Shown here: in pieces, positions 34,804 to 44,331 of the stretch
Layout: every line of letters starts with the position of its first letter
Numbering within the stretch: the first letter of the stretch is position 1
Assembly: GCA_964617665.1 (NCBI GenBank)
Contig: CAZUAH010000043.1
Coordinates: 1 to 45,421, forward strand
Reading direction: 5' to 3'
Length of the DNA stretch: 45,421 bases
Origin: JADHUC01 sp964617665
Lineage (GTDB): Bacteria > Planctomycetota > Planctomycetia > Pirellulales > Pirellulaceae
Program-made: the position numbers and the translations under genes
Notes under the pieces: generated by a model
Told to the model about the DNA's origin: nothing
The model's database searches: none
The model's input: only the letters and a program-made list of their open reading frames with translations

Positions 34804-36621
34804 CTACGACGCTTTCTGGCGTGCCAGGCGTCGTCGGTCGGCTTCTTTCAGCACGACCTTGCGAAGTCGGATCTGGCGGGGTGTCACCTCGACCAGCTCG
34901 TCTTCCTCGATGTATTCCAACGCGGCTTCCAACGACAACACGCGTGGCGGTTTCAAAAGGATATTGCGGTCGCTACCGGCAGCACGGATGTTGGTGAGGT
35001 TCTTCTCCTTAGTGGGATTAACCGACATGTCGCCTGTGCGGCTGTTTTCACCTACGATCATGCCCACGTAGACCGCATCGCCTGGGCCCACAAACATCTC
35101 GGCCCGTTCCTGCAGCCCGTCCAGACCAAAGGCCACCGCTCGACCGGCGGTCATCGAAACCAGCACTCCATTGGGCCGGCGTGGCATGTCACCCTCGATA
35201 GGACGATAGCACTCGAAGCGATGGTGGATGATCGCCGTTCCTTGCGTGGCATTCAGCAATCGTGTTCGCAGACCGATGAGACCTTGGGCGGGGATTAGAA
35301 ATACGGCGTAGGTGTAGTCGCCGTGGTTGGTCATTTCGACTAGTTGGCCGCGACGGGCGCCGACTGTTTCCATCACTGCGCCCAGCTTGTCGTGTGGGAC
35401 TTCGACCACGAGGCTTTCGAACGGTTCTTCCAGCACGCCGTTATTGTCGTGCACGATTACTCGGGGCTTGCCGATCGACATCTCGAAGCCCTCGCGCCGC
35501 ATCGTCTCGATCAACACCGACAGGTGCAGCACTCCACGCCCGGAAACCTGGAAGGAATCGGTGCCATCCAGCGACTCGACGCGCAGCGCGACATTGCGTT
35601 CCACTTCCTTGAAAAGCCGTTCGCGGAGTTGCCGGTTCGTGACGTACTTGCCGTCTTTGCCGGCCAGTGGCGAGGTATTGATGCCAAAGACCATTTGGAT
35701 AGTCGGCTCGTCAACCTCCACTCTGGGTAGCGCACGCGGGACGCGCGCGTCGCTGATCGTGTCGCCGATGGTGACCGCATCCAACCCCGTCAGCGCGGCC
35801 ACGTCTCCGGCGGTGGCCTCCTCGACTTGAACGCGCCCCAATTTGTCAAAGAGGTGGACCTCGTTTACTTTGGCAGAGACCATCCGACCGTCTGCCTGCA
35901 TCAACGCGACCTGTTGGCCTTGGCGAACATTGCCAGAATAGATCCGCCCCACGGCGATGCGACCCACGTAGTCCGACCAGTCCAGCGTGGTCACTAGCAT
36001 TTGCAGAGCCGCCTCGGCGTCAATCTCCGGCCCTGGGATGGCCTCGAGCATCATGTCGAACAGCGGCTGCATCGAGTCGCCCGGTTGGTCCGGATCCGAG
36101 GTAGCATAGCCTTCCTTGCTGGTTGAAAAAATGTGTGGGAAGTCACCTAATACATCTTCGGCGCCCATGTCCAAGAGCAGTTCATACGTCTCGTTCAGCA
36201 CTTCGTTCGGCCGGGCATCAGGCCGGTCGATCTTGTTTACCACCACCACCGGCTGCAAGCGACATTCCAGGGCTTTCGACAAAACGAACCGCGTCTGTGG
36301 CATGGGGCCCTCGACCGCATCGACCAGCACTAGCGCCCCGTCGGCCATGCGCAACACGCGTTCCACCTCGCCACCAAAGTCGGCGTGTCCTGGCGTATCG
36401 ATCAGGTTCACCTTCACGCCTCGGTAGTTCAAGGCAATATTCTTGGACAAAATCGTGATTCCCCGTTCCCGCTCCAAGTCGTTCGAGTCGAGGATGCATT
36501 CACCCACCAATTGGCTGTCCCTAAACTCGCCACCCTGACGCAACAAGCAGTCGACCAACGTCGTCTTTCCATGGTCAACGTGGGCAATGATCGCAATATT
36601 CCTAATATCGTTACGCCGCAT
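34804..36621 (-). CDS. typA: Translational GTPase TypA/BipA
   Basis: The 605-residue protein has the full set of GTPase motifs: G1 HVDHGKTT at 14-21, the RERGITI switch I at 51-57, DTPGH at 75-79 and NKID at 129-132. These are followed by the elongation-factor-like beta-barrel, EF-G III/V-like domains and the TypA-specific C-terminal domain (KEKNLTNIRAAGSDRNILLKPP, quoted in part). The length fits the family. TypA binds ribosomes and helps assembly of the large subunit, mainly under stress or cold. The start at 36621 has GGAG five bases upstream; an open extension to 36831 has no support. It is convergent with the TIG-domain gene and divergent from the GH43-like gene. Confidence 0.97.
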   Translation of the reverse strand: MRRNDIRNIAIIAHVDHGKTTLVDCLLRQGGEFRDSQLVGECILDSNDLERERGITILSKNIALNYRGVKVNLIDTPGHADFGGEVERVLRMADGALVLVDAVEGPMPQTRFVLSKALECRLQPVVVVNKIDRPDARPNEVLNETYELLLDMGAEDVLGDFPHIFSTSKEGYATSDPDQPGDSMQPLFDMMLEAIPGPEIDAEAALQMLVTTLDWSDYVGRIAVGRIYSGNVRQGQQVALMQADGRMVSAKVNEVHLFDKLGRVQVEEATAGDVAALTGLDAVTIGDTISDARVPRALPRVEVDEPTIQMVFGINTSPLAGKDGKYVTNRQLRERLFKEVERNVALRVESLDGTDSFQVSGRGVLHLSVLIETMRREGFEMSIGKPRVIVHDNNGVLEEPFESLVVEVPHDKLGAVMETVGARRGQLVEMTNHGDYTYAVFLIPAQGLIGLRTRLLNATQGTAIIHHRFECYRPIEGDMPRRPNGVLVSMTAGRAVAFGLDGLQERAEMFVGPGDAVYVGMIVGENSRTGDMSVNPTKEKNLTNIRAAGSDRNILLKPPRVLSLEAALEYIEEDELVEVTPRQIRLRKVVLKEADRRRLARQKAS

Positions 36622-37002
36622 CGGTACTCCGGGCAGGGGGATTCGGGGAAATAGAACCTCATACCATATCAGCGCGGGGCGGTAGATGGTAAGGAGGGGG
36701 CCGCGCGGGAGAATAGCAGTCCCGTGGCCACTGCAACAAGTTGAATCCTGGGACGCTGTGCCGGTCCTTCCAATTGTCCAGCTTCGAACCTGTCGGAACA
36801 CTACGACTTGTTTGATGTTATTGCGTTCCAAGCAAATCTACGCTGCCGGCCGAGAAGACGCTATCCACCGACAAAGACACGACTGGACGCCCGGCTTACT
36901 CCATGCACACAATTTCCAGCTCCGCATCGCTTCGCTATCGATAAGAGTCATTTGTATCATCAGTGATGAATCACCGATTGATGCTTGACAAGGAGGTGCA
37001 AT
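36622..37002. other. Divergent intergenic region between typA and the GH43-like gene
   Basis: 381 bases expected to hold promoters for both genes. The clearest element is a 13-base palindrome, TCATCAGTGATGA, at 36957-36969, 33 bases before the GH43-like start, where a repressor could sit. No convincing -35/-10 pair was found. Confidence 0.35.
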
Positions 37003-38181
37003 ATGAAACTCACAACAGTCTCGCAGGCACGAGCCGTCCTTACGTTTCCCGATCGAGAATCTCATTCGACATGCCACTTGCTTGCTCGCCGATGTGCGAT
37101 CATCGGCTTGGTCACTACGCTGCATCTGATGGTGGGATCGATTGCACCCGCGCAGGCTGGTGACGACGGCGCTGGCACCGTACGGGAACTCTGCGGTCGT
37201 CAAACCGACGCCGGCGAAACGGCTTACCAGCCCGATCGAGCGGACCCTGCAACGATGGTTAGAGAGCTCGACGCGTGCCTTGCCGCCGCGCCGCCCTCGC
37301 TGGACCCAGCGGGCACTTGGGTGGAAACGCCGTGGGGACAACCGGTCATTGATCGTGGTGCGGCCGGGGCGTGGGACCATTACGCCGTGGATAATCCCTA
37401 CGTTCATGTCGAGGGCGGGAACTACTATTGCTTTTTCGAAGCACAGGACAAACCGTTCAGCCGGGGTGGCCATGAGGCGTTCGGGCTGGCGGTGTCCGTC
37501 GACGGGCGCCGCTGGGAAAAAGCGGCCGGCAACCCCATTCTCGACGTGGGCGAAACCGAGGCATGGGACAGCGTAGTGGCCAAGTTGCCGGCCGGCGTGA
37601 CGAAGCGCGATGGGTTGTATCATCTGTTCTACTCGGGTCTTAACACAAGCACCAAGCAGATTGGTTTGGCCATGGCACGCAAACTGACTGGGCCTTGGAC
37701 AAAGTCGGCCGACAATCCAGTTCTAAAAAGCCGGCCCAGTGACTGGGACGCCTTCCTGTCGACTCACCCAGCGCCGGTGTTTGAAGTGGAGGGCAAGTAC
37801 TACCTTCTTTTCCGCGGCATGGAGACACGTTACCAGCGACAAGGCGCAGGTCTGGCCGTGAGCGCCGATCTACGGCGTTGGCGACGATGCACGGACAGCC
37901 CGGTGATTCCAGTGACGGAGGAAATGGCCTCGCTGGCAATCACGCGGGCAGGCGGGCGATATATTGGCATCTCACAGCCGACCGACCTGGACAAACGCCG
38001 CTACTGGTTTTCCGCTGACCTGAAGCACTGGCGGAAGGGACCACCGGTCAACTTCCGCGCGTCCGTCGCGGCAGAGACACTATCAAACCCGTTCGTGGCA
38101 AACGGCAACTGGACCGTGCTTTACGAACAGAAGGACCGGATCTATCGGGCTGTACTGCGTGTACCGGAGGTCAGCCAATGA
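37003..38181 (+). CDS. Secreted GH43/GH32-fold (five-bladed propeller) glycosidase-like protein
   Basis: The 392-residue protein has a long basic N terminus followed by a hydrophobic segment (IIGLVTTLHLMVG) and an APAQAG cleavage site, so it is probably exported. From about residue 95 onward there are five repeats of a pattern typical of the GH32/43/62/68 and GH130 propellers: DNPYVHVEGGNYYCFF, GLAVSVDGRRWEK, LYHLFYSG, PVFEVEGKYYLLFRG and YWFSADLKHWRKG. Candidate acidic residues are the Asp of AWDHYAVDNP and later Glu/Asp residues, but the catalytic set is not certain. Substrate unknown. The start at 37003 is fixed by AAGGAGG about six to seven bases upstream; an upstream ATG/TTG frame to 36985 is less likely. 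Confidence 0.8.
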   Translation: MKLTTVSQARAVLTFPDRESHSTCHLLARRCAIIGLVTTLHLMVGSIAPAQAGDDGAGTVRELCGRQTDAGETAYQPDRADPATMVRELDACLAAAPPSLDPAGTWVETPWGQPVIDRGAAGAWDHYAVDNPYVHVEGGNYYCFFEAQDKPFSRGGHEAFGLAVSVDGRRWEKAAGNPILDVGETEAWDSVVAKLPAGVTKRDGLYHLFYSGLNTSTKQIGLAMARKLTGPWTKSADNPVLKSRPSDWDAFLSTHPAPVFEVEGKYYLLFRGMETRYQRQGAGLAVSADLRRWRRCTDSPVIPVTEEMASLAITRAGGRYIGISQPTDLDKRRYWFSADLKHWRKGPPVNFRASVAAETLSNPFVANGNWTVLYEQKDRIYRAVLRVPEVSQ

Positions 38182-38218
38182 GTAGCATCCTTCCGAACGT
38201 CTTGCCAAACGCGCACGT

Positions 38219-40468
38219 TCACGAAACGATGCGCCAACAACGATGAATTCGGCGATTTCTGAAATCCGGTGGCACGGTCTGCTTGCTGATTTCCCGGATC
38301 TTCGCTGATTTGATCGCGGCCTCGCCCAACTTGAAGCGACGGAAGTTGCTGGAAAAGTAGATCACGCCGCCGCGATTCATCCGCTGCAGCAATTCGTTGA
38401 GCAACTCCGCGTGATCGCGCTGGATGTCCCAGACTTCATCAGTCCGTTTGCTGTTGGAGAACGTCGGCGGATCCACAACCGCTAGATTGAACGTGGCGAT
38501 CTTCGGAAGCTGTCGCACGTAGGTCAGTGCGTCGCAACGCACAAAGCGATGCTGCCGACCGGTGAAGCCGTTGATCGACATGTTCCGTTCGGCCCAGTCG
38601 AGATATGTTCCAGACCAATCGAGCGTCGTCGTGCGCGCGGCACCGCCGCTGGCCGCGTAGACCGTAAACGCCCCGGTATAACCGAACAGGTTCAGGAAGT
38701 TCGAACCCTCGGCAACATCGCGAACCATCGCACGAGTGATTCGATGGTCCAAGAACAACCCCGTGTCGACGTAATCGGAGAGATTCACGATGAATTGCAG
38801 GTTGCCTTCATTGACCGTGATTTCGTGCCGGTGGTCGGCTAGGTGTTCATGTTGAATCGTGCCACGTTGACGGCGACGGCGTTTCAAGAAAACACTGCGA
38901 CGATCTACACCCAGCGTTTCGCCAGCCGTACGTGCCATCAAATCCAGCCAGTCAGCGTGTTCGCCAAGATCGCGGTCGTGGGGACGTTCGTATTCGGTGA
39001 TGTGCAGATGATCCTCGTAACGATCCACAACGAGCGGGATTTCCGGGATGTCCCGCTCGTACACTCGATAGCAAGTGATTCCCTGCTTCGATGGCCAACG
39101 GCGCAGATGACGGGATCGTTTCTCCAGACGCCTTCGGAAAAGCTCCGCTTGCTCAAAGGCCTTTTCCGATAGCCCGCCGAACACTGGAGGAATGGCTCGC
39201 TCGGCGGGTTCGGCATTCTGCGTGTCTACGGCACCTTGGCGAGAGCCCTCCGCTGGCTGCGACTCCGCGCTTGTGCCGCGATCGACCTCACGTTCGCGGT
39301 CACCCGTGTCAGAAGTGACTTCGTTCCGATACGTATCTGAAGGCCTCGGACCGTGGAATTGAAAGTATGTGCATTCGATGCGCCCGTTGTAGAGCTTGCG
39401 GCGCCGGTCCGCCGAACGTTGGATTAGCGTCTCGAAACCAGGATACGCTGTGAGAATGAAATGTGACCACGTTGGTAGCTTTCTCAAGACTTCCGGCATG
39501 GACTGATACAACGATTCCAGGTCGCGGCTTTCACCCATTCGCTGGCCGTAGGGAGGGTTCGTGATGACGCAGCCGAACTTTCGTTTGCTCGTGAGCCGTT
39601 CAAACGACCGCTCCTGAAAGTGTACTTGTTCGGCCACGCCAGCTTGCTCGGCATTGTGCCGTGCGGATCGAAGAGCCCGCTGATCGATATCAGTGCCCAT
39701 CAAACGCTCGGGTAGATCCGCTTGAGCCAAGTCACGAGCTTCGGTGCGAGCCTCTTCCCATAACGGCGTTGCGACATTCGGCCACGCTTCAGCGGCGAAC
39801 GAACGCTTGAGTCCGGGCGCTATGTCCCGCCCGATCAATGCCGCTTCGATGGGAATCGTTCCGCTGCCACAAAACGGATCGATCAACGGGCGATCGCGAT
39901 CCCAGAAGCTCAGCAGGATCATCGCCGCGGCGAGCGTTTCCTTCAGGGGTGCCTTGGCTGCCTGTAGTCGGTAGCCTCGTTTATGCAGGCTGGGGCCTGT
40001 CGTGTCGATTGTAAGTGTGACCTGGTCTTTCAGAATCGCAACTTCGATCTTGTACTGCGGACCGGTTTCGGGGAGCGAGTCGGTTTGGTGTGCGAGTTGC
40101 AGGCTTTCGACAACGGCCTTCTTCACAGCTCGCTGACACGCCGGAACGCTGGAAAGCTGCGACTTAAGCGAACGGCCGATCACTGGAAAAGCGCCGTCCG
40201 CTGCGATCCACGCGTTCCAGTCCAAGCCCTTTGTGGTCTCAAAAAGGGCATCGAAGTCCTGGGCCGGAAACGTGGCCATCTGCAGCAGGACGCGATCCGC
40301 TGTGCGCAACCACAGGTTGGTTCGGCAAATCGCCGCGATATTGCCGTCAAACCGAATCCGGCCAGGAGCGATGATCTTGCCTTCGTATCCCAAGTCGGCT
40401 AGTTCGCGTTTGACGACGGCCTCCAACCCGAATGCCGTTGTGGCGATCAATTCCAGCGTAGTATTCAT
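38219..40468 (-). CDS. rlmKL: Bifunctional 23S rRNA methyltransferase RlmKL
   Basis: The 749-residue protein contains an N-terminal ferredoxin-like/THUMP region (about 1-155), an RlmL-type N2-guanosine methyltransferase domain with NPPYG at 304-308, and a C-terminal RlmK-type SAM methyltransferase with the VVDPPTF motif (Asp666). The fused form, as in E. coli, methylates G2445 (m2G) and G2069 (m7G) of 23S rRNA. Between the two domains lies a variable acidic linker (about 385-440) that is longer and less conserved than expected. The ATG at 40468 is chosen; a GTG two codons earlier is possible and neither has a strong ribosome-binding site. It follows the CNNM-family gene by 26 bases on the same strand, so they may form one operon. 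Confidence 0.95.
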   Translation of the reverse strand: MNTTLELIATTAFGLEAVVKRELADLGYEGKIIAPGRIRFDGNIAAICRTNLWLRTADRVLLQMATFPAQDFDALFETTKGLDWNAWIAADGAFPVIGRSLKSQLSSVPACQRAVKKAVVESLQLAHQTDSLPETGPQYKIEVAILKDQVTLTIDTTGPSLHKRGYRLQAAKAPLKETLAAAMILLSFWDRDRPLIDPFCGSGTIPIEAALIGRDIAPGLKRSFAAEAWPNVATPLWEEARTEARDLAQADLPERLMGTDIDQRALRSARHNAEQAGVAEQVHFQERSFERLTSKRKFGCVITNPPYGQRMGESRDLESLYQSMPEVLRKLPTWSHFILTAYPGFETLIQRSADRRRKLYNGRIECTYFQFHGPRPSDTYRNEVTSDTGDREREVDRGTSAESQPAEGSRQGAVDTQNAEPAERAIPPVFGGLSEKAFEQAELFRRRLEKRSRHLRRWPSKQGITCYRVYERDIPEIPLVVDRYEDHLHITEYERPHDRDLGEHADWLDLMARTAGETLGVDRRSVFLKRRRRQRGTIQHEHLADHRHEITVNEGNLQFIVNLSDYVDTGLFLDHRITRAMVRDVAEGSNFLNLFGYTGAFTVYAASGGAARTTTLDWSGTYLDWAERNMSINGFTGRQHRFVRCDALTYVRQLPKIATFNLAVVDPPTFSNSKRTDEVWDIQRDHAELLNELLQRMNRGGVIYFSSNFRRFKLGEAAIKSAKIREISKQTVPPDFRNRRIHRCWRIVS

Positions 40469-40494
40469 GCGCACATTGCATGCCGAGTATGACG

Positions 40495-41751
40495 CTACTC
40501 AACATCGTCCTGCTGCTCTGGCATCGGGTTGGAGTCAGGCTCGTCTTCCATGATGTCTTGCGGGGCAGGCTTGAAGTCATCGCTTTCCCGCACGTCGATG
40601 CCGATTTCCTTCATCCGCTGCTCCCATTTCTGCCGCGCCAAGCGACGCATGTCATCGATCTTGTCGGCTTCGTCCACGATCTCGATGCCGATCAGTGTTT
40701 CCACTGCATCTTCGAGCGTGAGCACACCCTCCATGCCGCCGTAGTCATCGACAACCAGCAGAATGTGGGCTCGGCTTTCCAGCAGAGTCCCCAGCACTTG
40801 GCTCAGTGGCGTCTTGTCTTTGACGGCCAGGATTTCTCGCTTGAGTTGCCGCAGCTTGGTCGCCCCTTGTTTGCGGTGTTCATCCTGCAGCAAATCGGTC
40901 TTGAGAACGAAGCCCGTAAAGTCATCCGGATCTTTGCCGTAGATAGGGATCCGCGTGAAGCTAATTTCCTGATGTTGCTGCATCGCCTCGTGCACCGAAA
41001 GATCCTGCTGTAGATGAAAGACGACCGTACTTGGCGTCATGACGTCTTCGGCACACAAGCTGGGAAAGCGAAGCAGGTTCTTCAGTATCCGCGACTCCCG
41101 AGGATCCAGTTGGCCGGCCTCGGCCCCGATTTCGGCAAGCGCCGTGAATTCTTCGCGGCTGAACGAATGTACGGAATGGCCCCGTGAAAGCAGTTTCGTG
41201 AGCAGTTCCGACACGTAAATCAACGGATACAACACCAAGATGAGCAGTTGCACAAAGCGAGCTGTGACCGGTGCCAAGCGTCGCCAGTACAGGGCACCCA
41301 GTGTCTTGGGGATAATTTCTGAGAGGAAGAGAATCAGCAGTGTCAGGATGGCCATTGCGAGGCCCACCCATTCGTCACCGTAATAGGCAGCCGCCTCGGC
41401 TCCCGCCCCTCCCGCGCCGACCGTATGGGCAATCGTATTCAGCGTGAGGATGGCGGCCAGGGACCGATCGATGTCCACCTTCACCTTTTTTAGCAGACGC
41501 GCGGTCTTCTTTCGCGTCTTCTCCAAATTGGCGATGAACGACGGCGACACGCTCAGTACAACCGCCTCGGCCACCGAACACAGAAACGAAAACCCCAGCG
41601 CAACCACGGCGTATATCACCATCATGACGAGATGGGTCGACTTCCCCGATTTTTCCGCATCGGCCGACTCCGAGGGCTCGCCCGCCGCCCACGCAGTGGT
41701 CACCAAAAGGAAGCCGACCACCAGTATCAAGAGAATCGTGCGTCTTTTCAT
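40495..41751 (-). CDS. CNNM/DUF21-CBS membrane protein (CorB/HlyC-like)
   Basis: The 418-residue protein has an N-terminal signal-like helix (about 1-22) and a DUF21 region with three further membrane helices (about 40-62, 100-150 and 155-185), including the SEIIPKTLG motif of CNNM transporters. A CBS pair follows (about 215-340; MTPSTVVFHLQ, SFTRIPIYG, VVDDYGGMEGVLTLED). Family members are linked to magnesium or cobalt export or balance. The usual C-terminal CorC_HlyC domain is missing; the protein ends with a charged tail of about 60 residues. The ATG at 41751 has GGGA upstream; a TTG five codons before is less likely. Confidence 0.9.
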   Translation of the reverse strand: MKRRTILLILVVGFLLVTTAWAAGEPSESADAEKSGKSTHLVMMVIYAVVALGFSFLCSVAEAVVLSVSPSFIANLEKTRKKTARLLKKVKVDIDRSLAAILTLNTIAHTVGAGGAGAEAAAYYGDEWVGLAMAILTLLILFLSEIIPKTLGALYWRRLAPVTARFVQLLILVLYPLIYVSELLTKLLSRGHSVHSFSREEFTALAEIGAEAGQLDPRESRILKNLLRFPSLCAEDVMTPSTVVFHLQQDLSVHEAMQQHQEISFTRIPIYGKDPDDFTGFVLKTDLLQDEHRKQGATKLRQLKREILAVKDKTPLSQVLGTLLESRAHILLVVDDYGGMEGVLTLEDAVETLIGIEIVDEADKIDDMRRLARQKWEQRMKEIGIDVRESDDFKPAPQDIMEDEPDSNPMPEQQDDVE

Positions 41752-42064
41752 GAACGTCCCATGCAATTCTTGCGGGCCTCGTCACGCAGCCGACCTGGAA
41801 ATATCGCGTCCAATTCTGGTCTCGCGTCCAGAAGGGATATCCGCACTAAGGTGGGCAATGTACCGCGCCAAGCCGTTCTCATCGAGCCCAGCAGTATGGC
41901 TATCACACTCGGTATTATGGACAAGCCGCTGTTTGGCTGCCTGTTTTTGCACCTCACGAATAGTAGAATCCAACTACAGGACCTGCAAAGACGCTTGATG
42001 CCGAATAGAGGCCCAACTGAAAACCGTTCGCCAGCCATCTTGTTGCGCACTTCGGGAGTTGACG
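41752..42064. other. Divergent intergenic region
   Basis: 313 bases between the divergent CNNM-family and lyase-like genes. It must carry at least the promoter of the lyase-like gene. No palindrome, RNA gene or recognisable open frame was found. Confidence 0.35.
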
Positions 42065-44305
42065 ATGAAACGCTTACTTGCCGTTATGCTCATCGCCTTC
42101 CTGGCAACGGTTGTGCACGCGGACCAGCAACTTGCCGAACGTCGCAGCGAGTACGTGCAATGGATCGCCGACACGTTCGCAAAACTCGAGCCGAACATGG
42201 ACCCGCGTGACGGACGCCGCTGGGCGCTGAACCACGCTCGATTGACGTTGAATCGCGACATCGACAAGGCCAATCGTTTTTTCGAGTCCTTTGGACCGCT
42301 GCCCGGTGATGCCGACATCTACTTCATCCGTTTTCTCAAGACCTTACTCGACTTCCGCGATTCGCCACATTTGTCGGAAGAGGCCGAGACGCACATAGTC
42401 AACATTCTGAAGAATTGGCCCCAGAACGACTTGTCGTCCCTTGCGCACTGGCCGCCACGTCACACCGAGAACCATGATTTGATGCACTTGACCATTGGGA
42501 TGTTTGCCCAACAGTACCGCGGCGGCGATGTTTCGGACCACGTGCGTGAAATCAAGCAGTTCCTTGCATGGCGGTTCGAACGTGGATTTGTCGAGTGGAA
42601 CTCGAAGTGCTACCAGTACCATTTTTCGAATCCGCTGATCGTGCTGGTCGATTACGCACCGGACGACGGTTTACGCCGAGGTGCGCAAGACCTCCTGAAT
42701 ATCATGCTGGCCGAACGAGCTGTGCTGGGCGTGAACGCGTACTTGGGAGGGTCGTCGTTTCGCTGCCGTACGGCGGATGTCGGCGGCTCGTTGACCAATC
42801 GCAAAGTGGCCTACCTGATGGATGGCCGCTACGACGGGTTCCTGCCCACCGTGTGGCTGGCGCTCGGGATGGGCGAACCGCGATTCGATTTCGCCAACGC
42901 GAGGGTACCCGGCCTGGAGCCGGCCACGATCCACATCGCCAGTGGTAACGAGCCGCGACTGAAACAGGACGAAGGGATGTTCTTCGCATGCAGCGAGTTT
43001 CGTCCGCACCCAGTCGTGTGTGCGCTGGCCGCGGAAGAAAGAACGCGCAAGGCAACCATCTACAATGGCCGCCGCTTTTTGGGATGGCCGAGCGATTCGT
43101 TATGGAAAACTCAACGTTGGCTCCCGGCTGCTATCTACTACTACAACACGCCGCACGTGTCGATGGGGTCGGTGCACTCGGACGGCGGAATCCTCCAGTC
43201 TCGCTACAACAGCGTTCTGTTCGGAGCCGATCCATCGCAGGGTCTACGTGTGGAAATTATCCTTTCGGACGTACCCACGCACAAGCGGCGCTACGAAGCG
43301 CGCGGGCGAGTTGTCCAGCACAAGAATTGGCTACTCGGTCAAGGGACGCTGTTCGAGGACGGCGGTATCAAGTCTGAGAAGGTGGGCCAATGGAACGTCT
43401 TTCGCGTCGGAAAAGGACTGTGCGCACATATGGAACTCTCGGAGTCCTACCACGTCTTGCAGGTTTCGGATCTTGACACCTTCTCTGATGAAGAAGCGTT
43501 TGTGGCAGCGCTATCAGTTCCCGAGAAGAAAGGAGATCGTGTCGATGCTGTCACGATAGGCGGGGATCGAGTTGCCGTGGATCTGACACACATGAGCATC
43601 TCGATCAATGGCTCCCCGCGGCCACATCCTCCGTCGATGCTGCATGATTCGGAATGTATGAAGTCGGAATACGGCAGCGGCAAGATCACCATCAACACGA
43701 AGGTCGGGTCCGTGGCATTCGACGCCACGAAGTTACGTCCGAAACCGCCCGATCTGCCGTCGCTTCCAGAGGGCAGCTTCCGATGGGGGAATCCTGTCCA
43801 TCACGGCAAATTCACGACAGTTGCGCATACGCGTGCCTTAGGCGGACTGTCACCGAGCGACAAAGACATGGTGCTGAAATCGGTATCGATCCTCGTTCCT
43901 CTCGCTTCGGTGGGGCAGATCAGGTTGGCGGTGTATGCCGGCGGCACGCTGGAAGGCGGACCTCATGCCGATGCGCCCGCCAAGCTGCTGTATGATTTCG
44001 GCAAGACGCCTCCAGGTGAATCCGGGTGGCTCACGATACAGCATCCGGCCGGAGGTGTACCGCTGCCGGCTGCCACTCCCACCTGGATTGTCTGGAAAGC
44101 AAGAGGTGGAACGGTCCATGTCAGGTATCAGGAGGAGGCAAGCTCTATCTGTGGATTCCAAAGGGCTCGCGGCCGTTGGGAGAGCAAGGGCATCGACACC
44201 GACGAGAACAAGCCTTGGCCGGATTCCTGGCCAGCCAACGACCCCGGCGTTTTCGAACCCTATTGGTACTCGTGTTACCTCTGCTGTTCAAAGACCGAAC
44301 AGTAA
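42065..44305 (+). CDS. Secreted protein of unknown function, polysaccharide-lyase-like
   Basis: The 746-residue protein has a signal peptide (about 1-20, ending VVHAD), so it is exported. The first ~320 residues are mainly helical with aromatic-rich segments (HTENHDLMHLTIGMF, WNSKCYQYHF) that resemble the alpha/alpha toroid of heparinase- or alginate-lyase-type enzymes. The rest looks beta-rich, like their sandwich domains. I do not recognise the exact family, so the enzyme role is a guess from fold-like features; His/Asn/Tyr residues in the first half are candidates for catalysis. The ATG at 42065 is supported by GGGAG six bases upstream. The amidohydrolase gene follows by 26 bases, so the two are probably one operon. 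Confidence 0.7.
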   Translation: MKRLLAVMLIAFLATVVHADQQLAERRSEYVQWIADTFAKLEPNMDPRDGRRWALNHARLTLNRDIDKANRFFESFGPLPGDADIYFIRFLKTLLDFRDSPHLSEEAETHIVNILKNWPQNDLSSLAHWPPRHTENHDLMHLTIGMFAQQYRGGDVSDHVREIKQFLAWRFERGFVEWNSKCYQYHFSNPLIVLVDYAPDDGLRRGAQDLLNIMLAERAVLGVNAYLGGSSFRCRTADVGGSLTNRKVAYLMDGRYDGFLPTVWLALGMGEPRFDFANARVPGLEPATIHIASGNEPRLKQDEGMFFACSEFRPHPVVCALAAEERTRKATIYNGRRFLGWPSDSLWKTQRWLPAAIYYYNTPHVSMGSVHSDGGILQSRYNSVLFGADPSQGLRVEIILSDVPTHKRRYEARGRVVQHKNWLLGQGTLFEDGGIKSEKVGQWNVFRVGKGLCAHMELSESYHVLQVSDLDTFSDEEAFVAALSVPEKKGDRVDAVTIGGDRVAVDLTHMSISINGSPRPHPPSMLHDSECMKSEYGSGKITINTKVGSVAFDATKLRPKPPDLPSLPEGSFRWGNPVHHGKFTTVAHTRALGGLSPSDKDMVLKSVSILVPLASVGQIRLAVYAGGTLEGGPHADAPAKLLYDFGKTPPGESGWLTIQHPAGGVPLPAATPTWIVWKARGGTVHVRYQEEASSICGFQRARGRWESKGIDTDENKPWPDSWPANDPGVFEPYWYSCYLCCSKTEQ

Positions 44306-44317
44306 GGGACAACCGTC

Positions 44318-44330
44318 AAGGAGGTGATCC
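44318..44330 (+). promoter_or_regulatory. Extended ribosome-binding site of the amidohydrolase gene
   Basis: AAGGAGGTGATCC is fully complementary over 13 bases to the conserved bacterial 16S rRNA 3' end. It lies immediately before the GTG start at 44332 (one base between) and settles the choice of this GTG. The AGGAGG core is seven bases from the start, the usual distance. Confidence 0.8.
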
Positions 44331-44331
44331 C

